Below, in pieces: positions 8,956-16,567 of a stretch of DNA of 64,000 nucleotides. A program made the position numbers and the translations under genes. Location: assembly GCA_964511015.1 (NCBI GenBank), contig CAZEDX010000010.1, positions 21,902-85,901 of the forward strand, written 5' to 3'. Position 1 is the stretch's first letter. Each line of letters begins with the position of its first letter. The stretch is from FEN-1099 sp964511015. Its GTDB lineage: Bacteria > Lernaellota > Lernaellaia > Lernaellales > Lernaellaceae. The notes beneath the pieces are model-generated. The model saw only the letters and a program-made list of their open reading frames with translations, was not told the origin of the DNA and did not search any database.

Positions 8956-10574
8956 GGTTGCCCTCCCTGATCTGCTTCCGCCCGGTCAAAAATGCGTTGG
9001 CCCCGAAGCCAGGTTTGATTCACGCGGATGGCGCCGATTTCGTCCGGCGCCACGCGCAGCGGATTGCGGTTTAGCACGACCAGATCGGCCCGCTTGCCGA
9101 CCGTGACGCTCCCTTTCACTTGTTCCTCAAAATGGGCGTACGCGGCGTCGATGGTATACATGCGCACCGCTTCCGCCACACTGATGCGCTCCTGCGTTTC
9201 AAACCCTCCGCGCGTGACCGCTGCCTGCATAGAGGAAAGAACATCCGTCGTTTCTACCGGCCCGTCCGACGCGCCCACGATTTTGACGCCGGCATTCAAC
9301 AGGGATCGGAACGGGTACGTCCACCGCACCCGCTCGGCGCCCAACCGGCGGTGCAACCAGCCTTTTTCCGTTTCGACAAACATCGGTGAGACCGAACAGA
9401 TCAACTCGAGCCGCGCGATGTCGTCGATCATCTGCGCATCAAGCACCGAGGCGTGCTCGATTCGGTGGCGATGATCACGGCGCGGATACTCTCGCAACAA
9501 GCGATCGAAGAGATCGATGCACGTTCGGTTAGCAGCATCACCGATGGCGTGAATGCACAATTGCAGGCCCGCTTGGTGCGCGAAGACCATGTGGCGATAA
9601 AGTTCGTCCACCGGCAGCAACAGGAAGCCGCTTTGCCCGGGCAAATCGTTGAAGGGAGCGAACATGAACGCGGTGCCCGAGCCGAACGAACCGTCGGCGA
9701 TGATCTTGACTGCGGCAATACGGCTTTCGCCCGGCTCCGGGCGGTGCAGCGGCGTCTGTCGGGCCTTTTCGACCGCCGCCGCGTCCTCGGCGAAGACAAT
9801 GCCGTAGATGGGCAACGGAAAATGCGCCGCCAGCATGGAGAGCAGCGGCACCTCCAACGCCCCGGCGGCGCCGATCGGGCCTTGTTCGCCGGTCTGCATG
9901 ACGCCGCCGATGGACGTGATGCCTTGGCTGGCCAGCTTGGTTGCGGTGAAGGTGGCGCCGGCAGCGAAATCGTCCAAGGAGGGAAGCGGCATCGCGGAAT
10001 GGATCAAGGACGCGGCCATTTCGCGGAACGGACCCGCGGGATGCCCATCGGGTTCGCGATCGATCACGCCGCCCGCCGGGTTGTCCGTGGCCGCATGGAC
10101 GCCCGCCGCCAACATCGCCGCGGTGTTGGCGATCACCATGTGACCATCGTGTTTAACCAGCACAACCGGACGATCGGCACACACGGCATCCAGGTCGTGC
10201 CGTGTCGGCAGCCGCCGCTCGGCCAATTCTTGTTCGTCGAAATCCAGACCGACAATCCATTCTCCGACTGGTCGCTGGGCAACCGTTTGTCGCAGGCGTT
10301 CTTGCACCTCGGCCAGCGTCGACACGCCGCGGAGATTCACGTTGCGGTCGTAGTAGATCAACATCAACGGATGCAAATGGGTATCGATGAAAGACGGCAT
10401 CAGGGTGGCGCCGCGCAGATCGATTTCTTCTGCGGCGGAGCCAAGCGCAGTGCGGCACTCGGCGCGGCTGCCCACCGCGACGATGATCCCGTCGCGTTCG
10501 GCCACAGCTTCGGCGGTTGGCTGAGAATCATCTACGGTATAGATGTCCCCGCCAAAAAAGAGATGAGCGGACAT
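8952..10574 (-). CDS. Metal-dependent amidohydrolase (YtcJ/amidohydrolase_3 type)
   Basis: A 540-residue cytosolic hydrolase of the amidohydrolase superfamily. The N-terminal strand domain (IYTVDDSQP) leads into the metal-binding motif SFIDTHLHP; a second His cluster appears as CIHAIGDAANR, and RIEHASVLD and GASDGPVE supply the later barrel motifs. The family includes exoenzyme-regulatory AepA-like and N-acyl-amino-acid hydrolases; the substrate here is unknown. I chose the ATG at 10574 (MSAHLFFGG) instead of an upstream start because the family begins at this point. First gene of the overlapping run leading to the sulfatase-like enzyme. Confidence 0.88.
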   Translation of the reverse strand: MSAHLFFGGDIYTVDDSQPTAEAVAERDGIIVAVGSRAECRTALGSAAEEIDLRGATLMPSFIDTHLHPLMLIYYDRNVNLRGVSTLAEVQERLRQTVAQRPVGEWIVGLDFDEQELAERRLPTRHDLDAVCADRPVVLVKHDGHMVIANTAAMLAAGVHAATDNPAGGVIDREPDGHPAGPFREMAASLIHSAMPLPSLDDFAAGATFTATKLASQGITSIGGVMQTGEQGPIGAAGALEVPLLSMLAAHFPLPIYGIVFAEDAAAVEKARQTPLHRPEPGESRIAAVKIIADGSFGSGTAFMFAPFNDLPGQSGFLLLPVDELYRHMVFAHQAGLQLCIHAIGDAANRTCIDLFDRLLREYPRRDHRHRIEHASVLDAQMIDDIARLELICSVSPMFVETEKGWLHRRLGAERVRWTYPFRSLLNAGVKIVGASDGPVETTDVLSSMQAAVTRGGFETQERISVAEAVRMYTIDAAYAHFEEQVKGSVTVGKRADLVVLNRNPLRVAPDEIGAIRVNQTWLRGQRIFDRAEADQGGQP

Positions 10575-10681
10575 CTGGTCGCGTCCCACGTTGGTACTGC
10601 CTGCGACAGGTCAGCATAGCACAAAGGACGGCGCCAAACAGCAATACCCGGGCCGTCCGAGGGGCCGAGAATCGCTCCGGG

Positions 10682-11053
10682 CTACCGCTCTTTCTCGGTT
10701 TCCAGGCATTTCTGCAGCGCGGCGCAGTCGGCGGCCCCTTGCGTACAAGCCTCAAAAACCTTGCTCAGACGGGTTTTGGTGCAAGCATCCATACAACCCC
10801 GGCGACATTCAGCATAGGTTTCGAGCTTGCATTCCTCGAACCGCTTGCAGATATTGCAAAATGAATCACATTGGTTGGCAGGGATAGCTTGGTCAGCGGC
10901 GACGGGCCGCGGCTGGTCGCCATCCACCGGAGAATCGTTCTGTGTCGGTGGTGGAGGTGGGGTCGGGGATGGCGACGACGGTTTCTGCGGTGCCGGCCCC
11001 GAACAGGCAGCCAACAGCATTGCGATGCATAACAGCCAAACCAAGGTCCTCAT
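10682..11053 (-). CDS. Small Cys-rich lipoprotein
   Basis: A 123-residue lipoprotein with an LLAAC lipobox (Cys15), a Pro/Ser linker and a C-terminal half with nine Cys residues in short CxxxC and CxxC patterns (starting CDSFCNIC). This resembles a disulfide-bonded or metal-binding helical hairpin, but no named family is evident. The start at 11053 has a strong AAAGGAGA site 8 nt upstream; a longer frame starting at 11137 has no such site and overlaps mobB. It is followed after 107 nt by the amidohydrolase gene. Confidence 0.8.
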   Translation of the reverse strand: MRTLVWLLCIAMLLAACSGPAPQKPSSPSPTPPPPPTQNDSPVDGDQPRPVAADQAIPANQCDSFCNICKRFEECKLETYAECRRGCMDACTKTRLSKVFEACTQGAADCAALQKCLETEKER

Positions 11054-11133
11054 GGGATGTTTCTCCTTTTCGATCTCTTTCCCCTCGGGTTTCGCCTTTT
11101 CTGTATCGAATTGCCGGCCGCCGAGGCGCTCGT

Positions 11134-11784
11134 TCACTCGTCAATACGCAACAAGATGCGCTGCGGGTCGTCGACTCCCTTCAGGGTACCCACCGCTCCG
11201 CGCACAACACCGGCCAACATGTCGGCAACGTAGGCGTTGATGGGCACGCGGCGTCCGTTCACCAGCAACTGCACACCACGCGGTTTCGCTTTTTTTAGCA
11301 GACGACTCTCGATAAAGTCCGCCACTTGTTCCGGCCAATTCAAATCCAGGACCGGTACGTCGACGCTGTGGGGAAAATCCGTCACTAGCGCGATCCACCA
11401 CGGATCACCACAGCAAACCATCGTTTCATCGGGCTGGCCCTGGCGCCAGACTTCAATTTTTGGTGCGTCAGCCTGTTTGAATCCTTCGACAATCACCAAG
11501 TCTGCATCCGCCGCGAAAACGGCTACCAACTCATCCAACGACATTTCCTTGGCGGGCCGTTGCACCACGGCCGTCTTGGTGGGTGAAGCAACCACAACGG
11601 TAGTGGCGCCGGCGGCGGCGAAACGGAAGCTGTCTTTTCCTTCGTGATCGATCTCGAATTCGCCGTGGTGGTGTTTGATGGCGGCGACGCGGTAGCCCCG
11701 CTCCGCGAGAATCGGCAGCAAATGGCAAATGAGGGTGGTTTTGCCGCAACCTGACGTACCGACAATATTTACCAATGGAACCAT
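11134..11784 (-). CDS. mobB: Molybdopterin-guanine dinucleotide biosynthesis protein MobB
   Basis: A 216-residue P-loop GTPase. The Walker A motif GTSGCGKTT is at residues 9-17, and the MobB hallmark AIKHHHGEFEID follows, with VIVEGFK later as the Walker B-like region. MobB assists MobA in attaching GMP to molybdopterin for Mo enzymes of the DMSO-reductase family. A C-terminal extension of about 45 residues (LLVNGRRVPIN) is also found in other MobB proteins. A GGGGGAAA ribosome site supports the start. It shares a run with selD, which suggests a molybdenum- and selenium-dependent enzyme such as a formate dehydrogenase elsewhere in the genome. Confidence 0.9.
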   Translation of the reverse strand: MVPLVNIVGTSGCGKTTLICHLLPILAERGYRVAAIKHHHGEFEIDHEGKDSFRFAAAGATTVVVASPTKTAVVQRPAKEMSLDELVAVFAADADLVIVEGFKQADAPKIEVWRQGQPDETMVCCGDPWWIALVTDFPHSVDVPVLDLNWPEQVADFIESRLLKKAKPRGVQLLVNGRRVPINAYVADMLAGVVRGAVGTLKGVDDPQRILLRIDE

Positions 11785-11795
11785 GCTTTCCCCCT

Positions 11796-12035
11796 TTACG
11801 CGTAACCCCGCAATTCCGCGAGTTTGCGCCGGACGGTGTTGCGGTGTAGTCCCAACAGCCGCGCCGCGCCGAGTTGGCTCCCTGAGCTTTCTTCCAACGC
11901 GACCCGTAGCAAAACCGCCTCGGTCATGGCAATGATAGTCGCGTGGACGTCGCCCATGTGGTCCGTCGGCACCGATTTCAACAGCCTTCGACAGAATACC
12001 TCAAGTTGTCCTTCCCAGGAATCGCCGGCACCCAT
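11796..12035 (-). CDS. Fis-family DNA-binding protein
   Basis: A 79-residue protein whose C-terminal half is the Fis-type helix-turn-helix (GSQLGAARLLGLHRNTVRRKL), with an N-terminal helical dimerisation segment. The start at 12035 has an AAGGGGA site 5 nt upstream; a longer in-frame extension overlaps dus and is Arg-rich, so I reject it. A dus gene just upstream reproduces the dus-fis pairing known from proteobacteria. It may be a nucleoid protein or a regulator; the target is unknown. Confidence 0.85.
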   Translation of the reverse strand: MGAGDSWEGQLEVFCRRLLKSVPTDHMGDVHATIIAMTEAVLLRVALEESSGSQLGAARLLGLHRNTVRRKLAELRGYA

Positions 12036-12090
12036 TTCTGTCCCCTTGTTTTCCTCAATCCGCCGTAAGACTTCGCGTTCGCGACGGCAG

Positions 12091-13086
12091 TCATTCCTGC
12101 CAGCCGTCGCCGTCCAACAACACGCCGGCGACAACCCGCAACAGGGTCTCCTCGTCCGGAGCGTTGGCAATATCTTGCCGCGCCGCCGCCGCCCCGCGCA
12201 GTCCGCGCACTGTCTGGAGCGCAAACTTACGGATTTCGCGCACGGCCCGCGCTGAACCTTTGTATGCTGTCAACGCTTCCAAATGCAACTTCAACAATTC
12301 GTACTTTTCGCGATGATCGGGTGGTTGCCATCCTTGCCCCGTCAAGGCCGCGCGGCAAGCGGCAAACACCCACGGCCGGCCGACGGCCCCACGGCCGATC
12401 ATCACGCCATGACAGCCGGTTTCCCGCACCATACGCACGGCGTCTTCGCCCTCGCGGATGTCGCCGTTGCCGATCACCGGCAGGTCAACCGCATGGCGAA
12501 CGGCGGAAATCAGCGACCAGTCGGCCTGTCCGCTGAACATCTGACCGCGCGTGCGGGGATGAACAATGATCGCGTCCACCCCGGCGTCGGCCGCCACGCG
12601 CGCGCACTCCACAACATTGATGACTTCGGCGCCCGCCCGCAGCTTGACGGTCAAAGGACCGTTCGTCGCCGCCCGCATGGCCGCCAGAATGCGCCCCAAC
12701 GAAACCGGATCACGCATCAGCGCGACGCCGTGTCCGCTGGCCACCACTTTGCGTACCGGACAACCGGCATTGAGATCGATCACCTCCGGCCGCGCTTCGG
12801 CCTGCACGATGCGGCAAGCTTCAGCCAGGCGGGACGGATCCTTGCCAAACAACTGCGCCACAAACGGGTGATCGACCGGATCGGCGTCGAGCAGGGCCAA
12901 CGTTTTGCGCCAACCCTTCGATGAACGACGAGCAAGCACCAGTCCGTCGGCGCTGACCATTTCGCTGACGGTCAGATCCACCCCGTAGTGGCGGCAAACG
13001 CGACGAAAAGCGCGGTCGGTGTAGCCGGCCAACGGCGCCAGCCACAGCGGTACGCGGTCACCGAAATCGAGATTCCCGATCCGCAC
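12091..13086 (-). CDS. dus: tRNA-dihydrouridine synthase
   Basis: A 331-residue flavoprotein that reduces uridine to dihydrouridine in tRNA. The N-terminal APLAGYTDRAFRR motif and the catalytic Cys109 in LNAGCPVRKV are present, as are the FMN-phosphate motifs IGNGDI and GVMIGRGAVG. The C-terminal helical domain is complete. The GTG start lies 3 nt after the selD stop codon, which implies co-transcription and probably translational coupling. Most like the DusB group by gene order (followed by a fis-type gene), although subgroup assignment needs a tree. Confidence 0.93.
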   Translation of the reverse strand: MRIGNLDFGDRVPLWLAPLAGYTDRAFRRVCRHYGVDLTVSEMVSADGLVLARRSSKGWRKTLALLDADPVDHPFVAQLFGKDPSRLAEACRIVQAEARPEVIDLNAGCPVRKVVASGHGVALMRDPVSLGRILAAMRAATNGPLTVKLRAGAEVINVVECARVAADAGVDAIIVHPRTRGQMFSGQADWSLISAVRHAVDLPVIGNGDIREGEDAVRMVRETGCHGVMIGRGAVGRPWVFAACRAALTGQGWQPPDHREKYELLKLHLEALTAYKGSARAVREIRKFALQTVRGLRGAAAARQDIANAPDEETLLRVVAGVLLDGDGWQE

Positions 13087-13089
13087 TCG

Positions 13090-14133
13090 TTACAACCCGG
13101 GCCGCATCGCCAGCCGGCCGGACTGCTCGGTCACTCGACCGATCAGCGCCCGCACCGGCACTCCTTCGTCGGCCAACGCGGCCAGCAAATCGGCCGCCTT
13201 TTCCGGCGCCACGGCGAACAGCAACCCGCCGCTGGTTTGGGCGTCGTTGGCGAGCAACAAATCGTCGTTGGAAAGCGCGCGATCGACGTCCAGATGCGGC
13301 AACGCGTGGTCGCGATTCGCGTGCGTTCCCCCCGGCACCATTCCCTGTGCAAGGCATTCCCGCACGCCGGGCAACAACGGCAGGCGTTCCGACCAGATTT
13401 CCCCGCCCACGCCACTTGCTTCGAGAATCTCGAGCAGGTGCAGTGCCAAGCCGAAGCCGGTCACATCCGTCGCGGCATGAACGCCGACGCGCCGCGCCGC
13501 CCGCGCCGCCGCATCATTGAGCCGCGCACAGGAATCGATCAGCACCTGCTCCGTGTCGGCGGGCGCCATCTCTGCCTTGAGCGCCGTAGCCAACAGGCCG
13601 GTACCCAAAGCCTTGGTCAGCACCAGTTGATCACCCGGCCGCGCACCACGCTTGGTCCATAGGTCGTCGGGCCGAGCTACGCCCGTCACCGCAAGGCCGT
13701 ATTTCGGCTCTTTGTCATCGACGGTATGGCCGCCAATGATGGCCACGCCCGCCGCTTCGGCCTGGGCGTAGCCGCCACGCAAGATGTCAGCCAACATATC
13801 GATTTCGAGCGTTCCGCGCTGGGGAAAGCCGACCACGTTCAACGCGGTCAATGGGGTGGCGCCCATGGCGTAAATGTCGGACAGGCTGTTGGCGGCGGCA
13901 ATGCGACCGAAGGCGTAGGGGTCGTTGACGATCGGAGTGAAAAAGTCGACGGTCTGCACTAGGGCCAAGTCATCGCGCAATAGGTACACGCCCGCGTCGC
14001 CGCCGTGCGCCACCAAAACGCGGGCATCACGTGGCTGTGGCAATCGGTCCAACACCTTCGCCAGCTCGCCCGGAGCCAGTTTGCAGGCTCAGCCGGCGCC
14101 GTGCGACAGTTGCGTCAGCTTGACAGCAGCCAT
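13090..14133 (-). CDS. selD: Selenide, water dikinase, selenocysteine-containing (Sec15)
   Basis: SelD makes selenophosphate from selenide and ATP for Sec-tRNA and selenouridine synthesis. The downstream frame is a clear SelD (TVDFFTPIVNDPYAFG, ANSLSDIYAMGATP). Extending upstream from 14055 the frame continues through one TGA (14091-14089) to an ATG at 14133 that has a GGGGAG site. The resulting N-terminus reads KLTQLSHGAG-U-ACKLAP, with UGA exactly at the catalytic Cys/Sec position (Cys17 in E. coli). So the full gene is 347 residues, with Sec at 15. A hairpin follows the UGA. Standard gene callers would truncate it. It heads the selD-dus-fis-mobB run and is divergent from mdh. Confidence 0.93.
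14061..14091 (-). promoter_or_regulatory. Candidate bacterial SECIS hairpin after the selD UGA
   Basis: Nine nucleotides after the UGA the transcript can form a 7-bp stem (CUGGCUC / GAGCUGG, two G-U pairs) with a 5-nt G-rich loop, CGGGC. Position and size fit a bacterial SECIS element recognised by SelB. The loop lacks the U seen in the E. coli fdhF loop, so binding is inferred. Confidence 0.65.
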
Positions 14134-14240
14134 GGCGCTCCCCATAGATGATGGAGAAAGCTTAGAGAGGTTGTTGCCAGGGCGCAAGCCATGCCAGCGG
14201 CGGTTTGTTTTTGCCACTCGTCGGAACGGAGGTCAGTCGC

Positions 14241-15167
14241 ATGCGCAAAAAAATCACGGTGGTTGGGGCGGGCAACGTCGGCTCGCTGGTCGCCGCGCGG
14301 TTGTTGGTCGAGGAATTGGGTGACATCGTCATCGTGGACGTGGTCGAAGGCATGCCGCAAGGCAAGGGTTTGGACCTGCAACAGATGGCACCGTTGCTCA
14401 ATCACGACGCGCGAATCACCGGCACCAACACCTACGACGAAACCGCTGATTCCGACGTGGTGGTGATCACTGCCGGCCTCGCCCGCAAACCGGGCATGAC
14501 GCGCGACGATCTGCTGGCGAAAAATGAGGAAATTATCAAAGGCGTCGTCGAAAAGATCGCGCCACTGTCGCCGAATGCGGTGCTGATTGTCGTCAGCAAC
14601 CCCTTGGACGCGATGTGCCACGTCGCCAAACGGGTCAGTGGCTTCCCGAAAGAACGCGTGATCGGCATGGCCGGCGTACTCGATACCGCCCGCTTCCGCA
14701 CGTTCATCAGTCTTGAATTGGGCGTGTCGATTCAAGACATCGCCGCCATCGTGCTGGGTGGTCACGGCGATCAGATGGTGCCGCTGCCGAAGTACTGTAC
14801 GGTGGGCGGTATACCGCTGGAAATGCTCATGAGCCACGAACGCATGGCCGCGATCATCGAACGGACGCGTAACGGTGGTGGCGAAATTGTATCGCTGCTC
14901 AAGACCGGCAGCGCGTTTTTTGCCCCGGCAGCTTGCGCTGTGGAAATGGTGACGGCCGTGGTTAAAGACAAAAAACGCATTCTTCCCTGCTCCGCCTACC
15001 TCGAAGGCGAATACGGCTATCACGGCATTTATCTAGGCGTGCCGGTGTTGCTCGGCGCGGGCGGAGTGGAAAAGATACTGCAGCTTCACCTGCTTCCCGA
15101 TGAGAAGTCGGCGCTCGACAAGTCCGCCGCCGCGGTTCGCGAACAGGTGGAAAAGCTGACCGTCTAA
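14241..15167 (+). CDS. mdh: Malate dehydrogenase (LDH-like)
   Basis: A 308-residue NAD-dependent malate dehydrogenase of the LDH-like group, interconverting malate and oxaloacetate in the TCA cycle. The Rossmann motif VVGAGNVG is at the N-terminus; the MDH-type substrate loop reads GLARKPGMTR, giving the Arg residues that select dicarboxylates; NPLDAM, the catalytic-Asp region and the active-site His in LGGHGDQMVP follow. The ATG at 14241 has a GGAGGTC site; an upstream TTG adds 12 non-conserved residues. Followed by an intrinsic terminator. Confidence 0.95.
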   Translation: MRKKITVVGAGNVGSLVAARLLVEELGDIVIVDVVEGMPQGKGLDLQQMAPLLNHDARITGTNTYDETADSDVVVITAGLARKPGMTRDDLLAKNEEIIKGVVEKIAPLSPNAVLIVVSNPLDAMCHVAKRVSGFPKERVIGMAGVLDTARFRTFISLELGVSIQDIAAIVLGGHGDQMVPLPKYCTVGGIPLEMLMSHERMAAIIERTRNGGGEIVSLLKTGSAFFAPAACAVEMVTAVVKDKKRILPCSAYLEGEYGYHGIYLGVPVLLGAGGVEKILQLHLLPDEKSALDKSAAAVREQVEKLTV

Positions 15168-15206
15168 CCCATCACCTCGACGGACGATCGCGCCACAAAC
15201 GCGGGA

Positions 15207-15241
15207 GGGTGCGGTCGTCGGGTAGCGACCGCACCCCATTT
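15207..15241. terminator. Bidirectional hairpin terminator between mdh and the Spy-like gene
   Basis: An 11-bp perfect stem (GGGTGCGGTCG / CGACCGCACCC) with an 8-nt loop at 15207-15236, followed by a short CATTT on the + strand. It lies between two convergent genes and can serve both, but the T tract is weak. Confidence 0.7.
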
Positions 15242-15281
15242 GAGAAGGAGGTTGAACCAGCCGGACTTGTTGGCTGCCGGC

Positions 15282-15854
15282 CTAGTGGCCGAAGCGACCT
15301 CCGCCCGTAGTCGGGACGGTGTCACGGAACGGCCAACGGCGGCGGTGTGGCGTGCCGTCGCCGATATCGAACTGTTCGAGCTTCTTGATTTGTTCGGGGG
15401 TCAGAACCTTCAACACGGCCAGCCGCTGAGTCAGTTCCGCCTGCATGATCTTGCGCTGGACCATCAACACATTTTCGATGGCTTTCTTGGCCGCCCCTTC
15501 GTCCAGGGCCACGCGATCCAAGACCTGCTGCAGGTCGAAGTGCGCCAACCGCATCTCCGACTCGAGGGCAATCATGTTCCGAGCATGAGCGGTCTGCAGG
15601 TCTTCCAAGCGATTGATCTGCTCTTCCGACAACGCTAATTCGCGAGCAATGCGCTCATCGCGCCAGAACGGCCCAAGGCCGATGCCCATCGCCGGGCAGT
15701 TCGGGCCCATGTGCCGGCCCAACGGCCCGCCGGACCCGCCGGATTCCGCCGTCTGACCGCGGGGGCGCTGCAGCTCGCCGGCCATGGTCGGCACGGCGGT
15801 CAAAACGACCAACGCCAGGGCGACGATCAAGATCGCGGTTGAATTCGTTTTCAT
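15282..15854 (-). CDS. Spy/CpxP-like periplasmic protein
   Basis: A 190-residue exported protein: signal peptide ending near TMAGE, then an all-helical domain with two LTxxQ-like motifs (ALSEEQINRLEDL and LTPEQIKKLEQF). This is the pattern of the Spy/CpxP/ZraP periplasmic chaperone or metal-sensor family. The C-terminus is Arg/Gly-rich. The start at 15854 has an AAAGGGGAG site; the upstream frame to 15980 is not conserved in type. Role in envelope stress or metal sensing is inferred from the family. Confidence 0.8.
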   Translation of the reverse strand: MKTNSTAILIVALALVVLTAVPTMAGELQRPRGQTAESGGSGGPLGRHMGPNCPAMGIGLGPFWRDERIARELALSEEQINRLEDLQTAHARNMIALESEMRLAHFDLQQVLDRVALDEGAAKKAIENVLMVQRKIMQAELTQRLAVLKVLTPEQIKKLEQFDIGDGTPHRRRWPFRDTVPTTGGGRFGH

Positions 15855-16027
15855 GTCGACTCCCCTTTCGCTCTCGGTTCTCGTTTCTTGTTTCTTGTTT
15901 GGGTGGACACTGTTTCCCACCAGGCGGTTCAAACAGCGCCGCCGTTCGATTTTTTGTAGTATCTCAGGCCGTGTTGACAACGTCCAATGGGGGGTTGTAG
16001 CGTGCCCAGGCCGATCGAGGAGGAAAT

Positions 16028-16498
16028 GTGCGTCGTTTGGTGCTGATTTCTTTTACCGTGCTCGCCACCGCGCTGATTACGTGGGCTTGCGGCGATTCGG
16101 AAGACGCCGAAGAAGATCCGATTCCTTGCGCCGACGCCTTGACCGAGTGGTATGAGGTCTGCGGCTTCACCGTCTCGCTCGACAAGGTCAACGAAACTTC
16201 CTACGAAGACGCGCTCGACTCGTGCCAGGAAGGCGGCGGCCACATGTGGCACGATTTCACCTATTGCTACGAACATGTCTATCCGGAAAGCGATTACGAT
16301 TGCGCAGCGTTTGCCGAATGCGCGCCGAAACATGCGTTCGATCAAGATGACGACACCGACGACGATTTGACCGACGATGACGACAGCACCGACGACGACA
16401 TGATCGACGACGATACCACCGATGACGACACGGCCGACGACGACACCGCGGACGACGACACCACCGACGACGACACCACCGACGACGATACGGTCTGA
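16028..16498 (+). CDS. Lipoprotein with Cys-rich domain and Asp/Thr tail
   Basis: A 156-residue lipoprotein with a TWAC lipobox (Cys21), a small domain of about 85 residues carrying six Cys residues (likely three disulfides), and a C-terminal tail of about 45 residues of DDDTTDDD-type repeats. Unlike the two proteins at the left edge it does not end in GGCGC. A strong GAGGAGGAAAT site precedes the GTG start. No function can be assigned; the Cys-rich core resembles the one in the lipoprotein at 10.7-11.05 kb only in general style. Confidence 0.75.
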   Translation: MRRLVLISFTVLATALITWACGDSEDAEEDPIPCADALTEWYEVCGFTVSLDKVNETSYEDALDSCQEGGGHMWHDFTYCYEHVYPESDYDCAAFAECAPKHAFDQDDDTDDDLTDDDDSTDDDMIDDDTTDDDTADDDTADDDTTDDDTTDDDTV

Positions 16499-16567
16499 CG
16501 CCTCGACCCTTGCGGCCACCCCCGACGATTTGCCAAAGTAAGCTCATCCTCTGAATTGGGAGCAGGT

